In this document: piece by piece, positions 11,831 through 22,725 of the stretch
Numbering within the stretch: the first letter of the stretch is position 1
Layout of the letters: each line of letters begins with the position of its first letter
NCBI GenBank assembly: GCA_963978895.1
Contig: OZ022245.1
Span: 27,973,620-28,037,619 of the forward strand
DNA from: Erpobdella octoculata
Taxonomy: Eukaryota; Annelida; Clitellata; Hirudinida; Erpobdellidae
Length of the DNA: 64,000 bases
Direction of reading: 5' to 3'
Notes under the pieces: model-generated
The model's database searches: none
What the model saw: the letters and a program-made list of their open reading frames with translations, nothing else
What the model was told of the DNA's origin: nothing
Position numbers and translations under genes: made by a program

Positions 11831-12899
11831 CCACGGTACTGCATTTGACTCTGCAGGAATGAAACCTAACTTTCAATTATATCAGTAGATAAAATATTGA
11901 GTTAATTACTATTTTATTAACAATCCGAAACCAGTTTTTTTTTCTCACAAATTTGATTAATATGAATGTTTCGTGCCGTGAGTCAGCGAGAAATTTTTTA
12001 TCCTAGGTTTATTTCGCATAATAAAAATGTCAAATCAAATCGGAAATATACCTAATTAATGGGCAATGTCAAGTCATATTAGTCATGCTGTAGAAAGAGT
12101 TAATTATCTTTCCCAGCAGTTTTTTAACTTAGAAAGTGATCCGGAAGTCCAAAAAATTTTCTTAGATTTTAATGTTTTATTAGTTCTATTCTATAAGTTG
12201 TGGAGCTATAATTGAACTCGAACGTATAAAGGTAGAAACAGTAAAAACTGCCAAGCAAAGTTAAATAAAGATTTAAAAAAAGCTATTGTCCAAGAATAAC
12301 GCGTCTGTTAAAATGCATATGTTTCAATATAATATATAGGTATAAAATCGCACCATACACCTTCTACCTATGGCGACACGATCTATATTTGGAGATCGAA
12401 TAAAGTAACATTTGTCATAATTACTGAGAGAATAAAAGAAACTTGTCAAACAATCGATTTCAAAGAAAGCTTTATGAAATCGTATATACTGCTTACTTCT
12501 TCGTTCTTTTGTGTGGCGTTTTTACTGTGACTTATTGTTGTTATTTAGGACTTCACGCCTATTGGGTCTGAATTGAGGACATCAATCGGTATGGCGCCTC
12601 ACAAATGATTACTCCCCCACGTAGTAGTAGGTAGACATAAAATAAATTTCCACAAATTTTTGCTGATTTTTGATAGTCCAAAATATAATATGAACTCATA
12701 GGACAGAGACCCAGTTTGAGTGGAAACAAAAAGAAATTTGTTAATTGTTTCCAAAAACAATCGACAGCACAACAGAATATGGGAGCAACAGTTCGTATAT
12801 TGAAAAAAAAGTTAAATTTATTTTTATAATAATGACCTTGAAATTCATTAATGGACTTCAAGGTCATCAAACGACTTATCAGTCAAAAAGAATAAAAAT

Positions 12900-13040
12900 T
12901 TTCAATTAAAATAGTCGATAAGAGCTCCGATTAGAAAATGTGACTTTCTTTTTTTTATGGAGCTAGAATAGCAGTAGTGATAAATATCAATTTTCATTAC
13001 AAATTAATTCATCATTATTTGGGGCCCCTTGATCCCTAGG
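12900..13040 (+). repeat. Family R3 repeat, copy 2
   Basis: Second direct copy of the repeat at 11690-11830, in the same orientation about 1.2 kb downstream. It ends in ATTATTTGGGGCCCCTTGAT. Confidence 0.7.
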
Positions 13041-14246
13041 AAAGTTTTTGCACTAAAATCAAGTAGGTACCTTATTGCTATGTACTTTAACTTTTTATTA
13101 CCAAAATATCGGTACGGTATGGCTAGTAACGAAACCTTATTTAAAATGCTAATGCTATAAAATTTCTAATTGATGTATGTTGATAACGACATAAACTCAA
13201 TGAGGTGTTAGCTTATTAGTCGTAGCATGCAGGGTTGACAAACTTACTAAGGTCTTTTCAGTCTACCTGTGTGACCTGAAAAACTAAATGAGTTATTTAT
13301 GAAATGACAATTTATTTTTAAATATGTGAAAAATACAGGTTTTTTGGTGCTATTATAAAGACATGTATGGGATCTGTCGAAAAAAGGAAGTAAAAACAAA
13401 TAACTTACCATGACAGACTAAAATAACTATGAATGAACAAGAAGTTGAGATGTTAGAAAAAAGAGAGAAAAGCGTTAGAGCAGTAAATGCAGATTAGAAT
13501 AGTCGTAGGTATTAATTGTCTCCTCCATTTATGTAATTTTGTGCCTATCACTGCCTACCTACCCATACGAATCTGCTCTGAAGGGCATTTGCAACTTTCA
13601 AAATTTTTAAGCTTTTTTTTTATTTCAAATTTAAGAAGCAAGCTAATACAAGTTGAGCCTCGAAATTTATTTGAAATTGAAATTTAAGACTACCAGAAGT
13701 CATCTTGAGGTCACCAGCCTAAGCTAAAGTTCAGCAGTTCAAATCTTGCTTGCTTCAGCAGACCAGTCATGTTTGAAGAAACACCTGCCTCACAACGCTA
13801 CTTTAGTAATCGCACTGCATAATAAATAAATCCAGGATTAAGAAAGTAAAGCGATAGTGAACAGTGGTACAAATCTCTTTTTATAAGAGTACATAGTGCT
13901 GTTATAATCTCTCGAGTTATTAAGCACATTATTTATTAAAAATTTGAAAATATTTTTTTTGCAAATAAAATAATAATTAGCATCAGAAGTGTCGCGGCTT
14001 TCGCCTGGCCGGTTCATCGAGTGCACCGGTGATTGGTGATTGGCAGCTTCATTAATCATAGCTGAATGAGATTCTCACAAATGCACTACAGGTGGAATCT
14101 CAAATATTTAAAATAAATAAACTTAATTTTTTTCTGATCTTATATTAAGTGAACCTGGGTGAGAAAACAGGTTCACTCCAAGAAAAAAGCTTTTAATAAT
14201 CAAGCTGGTCTGACATTATTGAAACTAACAAAACATTTAACTTATA

Positions 14247-16219
14247 CCCACATAGCACACGACGTCGTACGATGCCTCGGCGTTATACTGGCAAATTGTC
14301 GTTAAGGGTAACGAATTATCGCCAAAACTGGGCCGACGTTGGGTAAATGCTGGCAAATCGTCGTTAGCATTCTCCTACTATACCATCGTTAACAGTCGGC
14401 ATTTCATCGTATACGATGCAAAGACGGCATCATGCCAGCATCGGCCCGATTAAATAAAATAATCGTTTTGTAATCGGCATTTCATCGCTTTACAGTGAAA
14501 AAATGACATTGTCCCAGCATCGGCCCGATTAAATAAAATAATCGTTTTGTAATCGGCATTTCATCGTTTTACAGTGAAAAAATGACATTGTGCCAGCATC
14601 GGCCTGATGAAATGAAGTTGTTTAATAATCGGAATTTCATCGCTTTTGTGTTCATTATAAAAAATTTAAACAAAAGTAAATTTTTGAATTATTTTTTTAA
14701 CGGACTTGAAATTTTATTAAAAGAACAGAAAAAAGTGTATTTGTCAAAGAAATTTGAAAATATATTTTTCAATTTCTTTGGTATTTGGTTTATTTTTTGT
14801 GCTTCATTGTCTTTACATTATTATTGTTTGGCGCATTCTTTCGCTATCGCTATATCAAAAACATAAGTAAAATAAATTAGATTAAGATTAAATGTAATTA
14901 AATTACTGTTGTTGAACAATTGGTTATTGTTTTAATATTCATTATAGTTTTTATAAAATGTTCTGCATTGTGGAGTTTTCGGAAGAGGGGTCGTCAAAAT
15001 CAGTTGCAGTTGTTCCTGACATATGGCTTGACAATGATACATGTGCATGGCCTCCTTACAAGATTGATCGGTTGAACCGTACAGCAATGAGAAGAGAGAA
15101 ACCAAATCCCGAATGGGATAGATATAACTGTGCATTGCTGTACCGATCAAGTAAGATATAATTTCTATTGTATTTATGTATTTTATGAAAATTTTTGGAA
15201 AAGATGAATTACATGTTTTATTAAACATTTGGCATGTTCATTGTAATGACAGGCTCATAGGATAAAGCCCGAAGATTACAGAAGATGACTCTATTAAAGT
15301 AGATCTGGTGAGTTTCTGTTAGAATAGAGTTTATGTAAGAATAGTAAAACAATCCATAAATTTTTTTACATTATAGATAAGACATTTGTCGGTGAAAGAG
15401 GCGAATAATGTCAAAGATACTGTGTGGAGATTACTGGGATATATTTTCAACACATCTTGTGCCCTGTTGGTCAATTGGTCAGGGACGAACAACAAAATAG
15501 CATTTGGAAAGTCAAATATAAAGATTGTCTTATTTGGTAAGTGGCCATTGTAAATTCTCAAAACATATTTATTATTTATTTTTTGTTGTTTTTCATAAAT
15601 AAAATAATCGCTGAAATAATTCTTCTGCAGATGCAATAAAGAAGAATCCATTCACAAGATCGTGCTTGGAGGCTGAGATTGAAACTTACGTTAAAAGATG
15701 GTTTCAGTTGGCAGGTGATCGAGATGGTGGGAGGAAGGCCAGAGAAGCAAAGAAAAACAATTGACTTTTATTTCCATTTTCTGTTTTAATTTTTGTGCAA
15801 TAATTTTTTTTCATTTTCCTGTTCTTGCATTTTTTTTATTTTCATTTATTTTCCATACTTGTTTCAAATAAAACATTTTTACCGTAACAAGCGTACATTT
15901 AATTAGAAAGCAAAGTAAATTTAAAGCTTCGGCATCTTTACGGCGGACGATGATGGCCCGATTGCTTGCCACGGAACAAAACGGACCCGGCACAGCGTCG
16001 TTGCCGGAATCGTGCCAGCAAATTTAAAGCTTCGGCATCTTTACGGCGCTGTTTCGGCATCTTTACGGCGTGCGATTCCGGCGGACGATGAAGGCCCGAT
16101 TGCTTGCCAAGGAACAAAACGGACCCGGCACAGCGTCGTTGCCGGAATCGTGCCAGCATCGTTATTATCGCAAAACGATGCCGGGCCTATACTGTGCCGA
16201 TTCCGTTGTGCTATGTGGG
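14247..16219. mobile_element. 1.97-kb DNA element with 13-bp terminal inverted repeats carrying a DUF4806-like gene
   Basis: Left end CCCACATAGCACA, right end its exact reverse complement TGTGCTATGTGGG, both flanked by TA, which would fit a TA target duplication. Just inside each end are GC-richer subterminal tandem repeats: a ~77-bp unit at 14420-14640 (CAGCATCGGCCCGATTAAAT) and a ~103-bp unit at 15918-16160 (CGGCATCTTTACGGCG). The only gene inside is the four-exon DUF4806-like gene at 14958-15764. No transposase is visible. Either the unit is a non-autonomous element with cargo or the gene product itself takes part in mobility. Confidence 0.75.
14958..15764 (+). CDS. DUF4806-like protein, element-borne
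   Basis: Exons 14958-15150, 15282-15307 (26 bases), 15377-15536 and 15631-15764 join in phase to 170 residues. The N-terminus (FCIVEFSEEGSSKSVAVVPD, then a WPPYK segment and a PNPEWDRYN segment) and the C-terminus (FTRSCLEAEIETYVKRWFQL, then GGRKAREAKKNN) follow the layout of short invertebrate proteins carrying DUF4806. The first part resembles the VVEF...WPPYK head that often precedes it, and the last part resembles the end of the DUF. The family has no established biochemical role and is often found near transposons and THAP genes. AATAAA lies at 15867. The gene sits wholly inside a pair of terminal inverted repeats, so it probably moves with them. Introns and an intact frame suggest it is, or recently was, expressed. 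Start and exon 2 are inferred by phase. Confidence 0.65.
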
Positions 16220-16514
16220 TAGTTTACAGCAGAAAATTCTAATTTTAAATTTTGCAGTAAAATCAACTGATACCGTGGTATATATCATTAAGTTTATTTT
16301 AAACTAACTAAGCCACCCGGTGATGGCCGTTTTATCCTGGAGGTTTTGAAAAATTAGTAATTTGTGTTGTCAATTAGTTTTTTCTGTGTGGCAAATGTTT
16401 ACCATGTTTATGCACATGGATTAAAAATTTAAACAAAAATTTTAAATGCCTTATGAAATTGAATACCTTTTGCAATCTAACCTCAGTTATCGATTTTTTG
16501 GAGAAAAAATATGG

Positions 16515-16770
<256 letters not shown>

Positions 16771-16980
16771 GTGTTTACAGAGCATAGATACAATGATATA
16801 AATCGTGTTTTATCTGTGTTTTTCTCCGATTCGCCACAGTTGTTTTTTTATTTTATCTGATTGTTTTGGCGTTTACTTTTGAAAGAACTTGAAGGTAGAC
16901 GATTTCTAAATCCACTAGAGGCTTGTATTGTGTTATAAATTTGACTAAATAATTTTTATTTATTTTCCTGATAAACCAAT

Positions 16981-18629
16981 ATGGGTCGCAGCCGAAGTCG
17001 ATCTCCTCGTAGGGGTAAGTTGAACGATAATAGAGTTTCATTTTTATTCTGGCTGTTTTTGAACGTTGTAGCTTTGCTGCATATTTAGCTGGTGAAGTTA
17101 TAGTTAATTTTTTTAATACAACGTCTTTAGTTAATATCTATGGGAGATATGATGATTTATTTGATGGTAATTGACTCTAGAATAAATATATATTTGTATT
17201 ATTATTATTAAGTCTAATTAAGTTTTTGCATTCAATAAGGCATAACTTTCGCTTATTAATATTTAAAAAATTTCAGGATGCTGTACTGAAGGATTAGCAA
17301 TGTTTCTTAAAATATTTATTCTTTAGAACTAGTTTTAATAGAATTGCTAGAATTTATAGACACTTTTATATTTGTTATACAAGATTGTAATTTTCTTAGT
17401 TTCGGAGTATAAATTTTTGTTCGCTCGCTTTCAGATAGACGTAGGCGTTCCAGATCGAGATCGCGCTCCCGAGACAAGGAGCGAACCCGGGACCACGACA
17501 AGAGACGTAAGTTGATCCTAATGCAATTCCATTTTATTATTTTGCTTTTAATTAGTAATTTGCCTTTTTTAGTGTAAAAATAATTTATTAACATATTTTT
17601 ACTTACTAGTTGTACATTAACACCGTCAGGTCACGAAAGCCACAAGTCAAGGTCGCCTCGTTCCAGTCGGAGATCTCCGAGACATCAAAGGTCAAGAAGG
17701 AGATCCCGATCCAGATCCCAGTTAGTGGAATTAATTTCTTTGGTATACACTTAGAATATTATATCAATAACTGTTTTATTATTTAATAACATCACAGTAA
17801 AGCTGCTTGTCTGTTATTATAATGATTGTCACTTAATTTATTTATCTAGGTCAAATGACGAAGTAATCTACACGGGAACATCGCACATTTCCGAGTGCCC
17901 TCCGAAACCGAAAAAGGCCAAGCCCGTTGCCGAGCCGCAAAATGGTTTGTTGAATTTTGTATGTTGCTGAGAAAAATCGCTCCGTTTCTATAACAGCATT
18001 AACGATCTCGTAAAATTTTAGAATCTACTCTCACACGATTTTATTATCAAACATGTTAGATGAATTTATAGATAAAAATAACTAAACTTATCTCCCTACC
18101 ATATTTTGGGGATACAGGTGCATATGGTACAGATAATAAAAATAATATGCGAAACGTGAGGAATTATCTAATGTTTCAAATAATAGACTCTTCTTAAGCA
18201 GAAATCTATGGATTTACCAACAATCTTGCTTAACATAACTCATGTCTTACTTGTTTTTTTCACTCAATGAATGATTGATTCATTTGGCATCATTACCCTT
18301 TTAAAATTTATTTTTGTCATAAACTTAAGGTACGGAAACTGATGTGAACCCTGAAGAATCTGAAATGATGAAGCTGATGGGATTTGCGGGTTTCGACTCA
18401 ACGAAGGTTTGTCTAGAATGGGTTATCATTGTTTATACTCGATAATTCGCGAATAGTGAATTCTAATAATGGGTCACGTTTTGTAATAAGATTGAAATTT
18501 TTCATTGAACAGGGGAAGAAGGTAGAGGGCAAAGACATTTCTGCCGTCAATGTGGTACAGAAGAGAAAGTATAGGCAATACATGAACCGACGCGGCGGTT
18601 TCAACAGACCTCTGGATTTTGTCGCGTAA
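16981..18629 (+). CDS. SNRNP27: U4/U6.U5 tri-snRNP 27 kDa protein
   Basis: Exons 16981-17014, 17435-17506, 17630-17720, 17850-17944, 18330-18406 and 18513-18629 join in phase to 161 residues, close to the ~155 of the human protein. It starts [11 protein letters not shown], as the family does, continues with an RS/RD-rich low-complexity half, and ends with the conserved block [44 protein letters not shown]27 joins the U4/U6.U5 tri-snRNP and the spliceosomal B complex in the nucleus and affects 5' splice-site choice. It is the first of three spliceosomal genes on the same strand within 5.7 kb. A (TA)n tract lies upstream. Identification is firm; exon edges come from consensus sites. Confidence 0.93.
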
Positions 18630-18806
18630 CGTGAAGCCAAGCGACCCGTACTGACTCTTCTTTTGAATTTGCTGATTTGTTTTGTTTCTTTTTTTTGTTT
18701 GAGAATTTATTTTATTGGTTTATAAAACATGCATGTCAATTAAAAAATTTCCAGTGTTTGTTTTTGTGCTGATAGATTTAAAGGGTTGTTATTAGATATA
18801 ATCTTT

Positions 18807-18852
<46 letters not shown>

Positions 18853-19299
18853 GTATACTGATTGCTTGTTTAGTTTTTACAGACTTGGTGTTTTGAGGTT
18901 TATTTGGTGAGAAGTGTCTGTTTTGAAATAGGCAATGCTGTTTTGAGTTTAAATTTTTTGTATCGCCGTATGTATCGGTTAAAGATGTTTTAGTTCCGGT
19001 TGTCTCCTTACCCATTTAATATGGGAACCATGCACTTCCTCGACATATCAAAATAGAATAACCTGTGTTTTGATGTTTAAAAGAAAAACAGAAATGCTGA
19101 TAAGACTAAGTATCAAAATAAAATCTTTTAGGCTAGCCATACACCCCTAATCATATCGCAATGTACTTTTCTAGGGTAGCCATACACCTCTTATCATATC
19201 ACAATGAGCTTTCTATTTTTGTTTTCACTTAACTGATCAACGAAAGGAGCTGATGCGGCCAACTTACTTTTCAACTAGAATATAAAAATATTTTTAGTA

Positions 19300-19635
19300 A
19301 GGCTGTCTGTTTTTTCCATGAAGTCGTTGGCGGATCTAAACTACTTTAGCGGGGGTTGCAAAACACGTCGTAAAGAACAAACATTTGATACCAGAGGGCA
19401 CAACTTTAAGCTATATAAAAAAAGGGAGAGTTCAATGAAACATAAATTCTTTAGTGCAAGAGTGACGAATGAATGGAATAAGTTGGAGAATGAAGTTGTG
19501 AATGCTGAAACTGTTGAAGAATTTAAAATTAAATTATGTAAATATGGTTTTTAAATGTTTGATGGTGGATCTCACACGCGATTATTATTAATTGTTCTGA
19601 TTCACTTTAAAATAAACGTTATGTTATGTTATGAT
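19300..19635 (+). mobile_element. 3' remnant of a non-LTR retrotransposon
   Basis: The frame 19318-19554 encodes the typical tail of CR1/RTE-like reverse transcriptase ORFs: a basic stretch, then FFSARVTNEWNKLENEVVNA and FKIKLCKYGF before the stop. It ends in a short tandem ATGTT-type tail near 19618-19633, as such elements do. The rest of the ORF is missing, consistent with 5' truncation on insertion. Confidence 0.75.
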
Positions 19636-19851
19636 CTTAGATCCACAAACCTACCTAAAAACAAAATCTGAATGCTACAAATTTTAAATATTCTCCAAAT
19701 TTTCTTTCAAAATTTGGTCAATTTTAGTTTTTCTCACTTTTTCCTGGTTTTAAACAGCATTTCTCGTATTAATATTGTTATAATTTTTTTACTATCTTAA
19801 AAAATTAAATTTTGAAATCCAGGGGTGCCATGACCCACCCTGGATCCGCCA

Positions 19852-19853
<2 letters not shown>

Positions 19854-19919
<66 letters not shown>

Positions 19920-19932
19920 TATATATGTATAT

Positions 19933-20015
<83 letters not shown>

Positions 20016-20110
20016 TATATATGTATATAGTATATATATATATATATTATATATATGTATATATATAATATATATATATTATATATATATATATAATATA
20101 TATATATATC
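19854..20110. repeat. (TA)n microsatellite
   Basis: About 255 bases of TA with scattered GTATATATG interruptions. It ends about 90 bases before the start codon of the intronless SNRNP27-like gene. Confidence 0.97.
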
Positions 20111-20198
20111 TATTTCCTGTATAATTATACCCAATTAGTCGTTTATATAAAACAGCTTCAACTAAATTAAATAAAAAAAATCGAAGCAGAAGTAATAA

Positions 20199-20777
20199 AT
20201 GTCGAGATCACGAAGCTCGGCACGTGAACATGACAAGAGGAAGAAGAGGCATCGCGAAAGAAGTAGAGAAAGGACGCGAGGACGTTACCATGGTCACGAT
20301 AGAAATGATGATGATGATAGATCTAGAAAAAGATCAAAAAGAGAGCGTTCACCCAAGCGTGACCGCGATGTCGGTCGTAAAAGCAGGAGATCGTCTAAAT
20401 CCGACAATCTGAGAGGAAAGAATAAGGGCAATGATTCCCCTGACCTTTACATAGTAAAGGTTGAACCTGCGATTTCAAGGAGTCCCGGGAAATCAGGCAG
20501 ACAAGACAAGGGTCGTAACCAAGATAATCGAATGAAAACGGTGGAGCATTCGAAGGTGGGAATGGCACGGTCGGACGACATTGATGACAGTTACGAATTG
20601 ATCACTGAGGAAGATATAAGCAATGCCATGGGTTTTAGTGGATTCGCCTCTACAAAAGGAAAGTGGGTTCCCAGTAACATCAACACATCAGCGGTTAGGC
20701 TTGTTACGAAAAGAAAGTACAGGCAGTACATGAATCGCCCTGGAGGCTTCAACAAACCTCTGGACATGGCTCCTTGA
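20199..20777 (+). CDS. Intronless SNRNP27-like protein
   Basis: A single open frame of 192 residues. The N-terminal half is Arg/Ser/Asp-rich ([20 protein letters not shown]), and the C-terminus carries the SNRNP27 block: [17 protein letters not shown], then [20 protein letters not shown]. Compared with the six-exon gene 1.6 kb upstream it has no introns, a longer middle insert, GKK changed to GKW and a different last three residues (MAP). It is either an old retrocopy that stayed intact or an intron-stripped paralogue. AATAAA lies at 20808. No disabling lesion is seen, so it is probably functional, perhaps as a tissue-specific tri-snRNP subunit (inference). Confidence 0.88.
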   Translation: MSRSRSSAREHDKRKKRHRERSRERTRGRYHGHDRNDDDDRSRKRSKRERSPKRDRDVGRKSRRSSKSDNLRGKNKGNDSPDLYIVKVEPAISRSPGKSGRQDKGRNQDNRMKTVEHSKVGMARSDDIDDSYELITEEDISNAMGFSGFASTKGKWVPSNINTSAVRLVTKRKYRQYMNRPGGFNKPLDMAP

Positions 20778-21276
20778 TCCTTTTTTTATTAATTTTTAAA
20801 AATTTTCAATAAAGTGTTCCAAGTAAAAAACTAATATCTGAGTTAGCATAGTACCGTTTTGGCTGACTACGATTTGTTTTGACCGACTTTCTAAATTTAG
20901 GTAGGTATCTACATTTTGATCTCGGACACAGATGTGGTCAGAACTTAGATATATTAGGATATATATCCTAATAAGTCTATGGGTCAGTGTGTATTAATTG
21001 TGATATACACCTATGCCGTGTGCGCTATGAGATGCTTGAGGTTTTTAAAAATGGCACCTTGTACCTATTCCATAAATATGATATATCATGTAGGTAATGA
21101 TGATACAAATATAATAATTCCATAATAAATTCAATCATTTGGAGACATTTCAATGGACTGAGTTTTTTATGTTTATTTATTTGTAATTTTTTATTATCAT
21201 GTAGTTACTTAAACACTTAAAATAAACGACCTAAAATGTAATCATCAGCAACCTTAAGTGACTCTATAAATAGTAT

Positions 21277-21475
<199 letters not shown>

Positions 21476-21526
21476 ATAACGTTTATTATAGTGGTTTAGA
21501 AGACTTTACGCCTATAGCTCATATAT

Positions 21527-21698
<172 letters not shown>

Positions 21699-21841
21699 CC
21701 TATAGCCTATAAGCCTATAAGATTATGGAGTTTGTGTTTGATAATAAATTATTTTTAAACCGATTTAGACCATTGGAAAAAATTAAAAATAAAATCGATT
21801 CAGCCAAGTGTGCCACTTTTTTCAATTGAGTTTGCTTAAAA

Positions 21842-21894
<53 letters not shown>

Positions 21895-22028
21895 CACATA
21901 TATATCTATGTATATATAGTTTTAAATCGTGGTTATATTAACTTAGATCTTCCCGTGTGTGGACCTATTCGGTAGCGTGGGAGTTTCAAATAGTTGAATT
22001 GATTTAATTTAAAAACATCAGAGAAAGC

Positions 22029-22640
22029 ATGTCCCGCATACCAAACACAGGACCGGACCATAGAAGAAAGTGGAATCTCAGCGAGTACACTCGACGGCAG
22101 CAAGATGACGACGACGACGAAGAAATTGACGACGACGACGGCAAACTTAAAAAGATGCCGGCGGAAAAGAAAGAGATGCTGAAAGCCCGCGACTACAAAA
22201 TAGATCTCGAATCACGCGTCGGCAAGTCGGTAGTAGTCACCAAGACAACGCACCTGTCGCAGGCCGGTGGCTACTATTGCGAAGTCTGCGAATGTGTGGT
22301 CAAGGACAGCATCAACTTTCTTGACCACGTTAACGGTAAAAAGCACCAGAAAAATCTGGGCATGTCCATGAAGATCGAACGTTCGACACTGGACCAGGTC
22401 AAGAAGAGATTCGAGATGAACAAGCAGAAGAAAGAACAGCAGCAGCAAGATTACAAGTTGGACGAAAGAATTAAAGAGATAAAAGAAGAAGAAGAAAGAA
22501 TTAAAAACTCGAGGAAAGAGAACATAAAAAAGAAAAGGAAAGCGGAACAGGAAGCAGACGAAGCCGAAGTCGACGACGAGATGGCCAAACTTATGGGGTT
22601 TTCCGGATTTGCTTCCGGCAAGAAGCCGAAGAGTAATTAA
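22029..22640 (+). CDS. ZMAT2: Spliceosomal zinc-finger protein ZMAT2 / Snu23
   Basis: A single exon of 203 residues, close to the ~199 of human ZMAT2. It shows the family order: FRRKW-like N-terminus (HRRKWNLSEYTRR), ARDYKIDLESRVGKSVVVTK, then a matrin-type C2H2 finger (YYCEVCECVVKDSINFLDHV, HQKNLGMSM) at about residues 78-108. After that come the RSTLDQVKKRFE segment, a Lys/Glu-rich coiled stretch and the terminal [15 protein letters not shown] motif. ZMAT2/Snu23 enters with the tri-snRNP, acts in B-complex activation near the 5' splice site and leaves before catalysis. It is intronless here and convergent with TFIIIA, leaving 85 bases between the stop codons. AATAAA is at 22704. Identification is firm. 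Confidence 0.95.
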   Translation: MSRIPNTGPDHRRKWNLSEYTRRQQDDDDDEEIDDDDGKLKKMPAEKKEMLKARDYKIDLESRVGKSVVVTKTTHLSQAGGYYCEVCECVVKDSINFLDHVNGKKHQKNLGMSMKIERSTLDQVKKRFEMNKQKKEQQQQDYKLDERIKEIKEEEERIKNSRKENIKKKRKAEQEADEAEVDDEMAKLMGFSGFASGKKPKSN

Positions 22641-22725
22641 TAAAATTAACCGAATTATTTAAACTGCACGCCAAAAAAGCATGTTGACTAATTGCGAACA
22701 ACAAATAAACAAACTATTAAGCATT

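Larger units (their letters stand above)
11254..14246. other. Gene-poor stretch with repeats
   Basis: About 3 kb with no supportable gene. It contains a GC-rich island at 11433-11575, a repeat present as two direct copies (11690-11830 and 12900-13040), and otherwise AT-rich sequence with only short chance frames. Confidence 0.6.
18630..20198. other. Spacer between the two SNRNP27 genes
   Basis: Holds the SNRNP27 3' UTR, a short TA tract at 18814-18842, a small direct repeat (CATACACC plus CTTATCATATC near 19138-19200), a LINE 3' remnant (19300-19635) and a TA-rich tract (19854-20110). The sequence TGGATCCGCCACTG just before that tract resembles ends seen at 29815 and 42660. Confidence 0.65.

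Noticed and set aside
13700..13800. tRNA-derived SINE suggested by a B-box-like AGTTCAAATCT
   Set aside because: No convincing A box or cloverleaf arms could be drawn.
18413..18640. Minus-strand frame opposite the last SNRNP27 exon
   Set aside because: It is the antisense shadow of the exon at 18513-18629.
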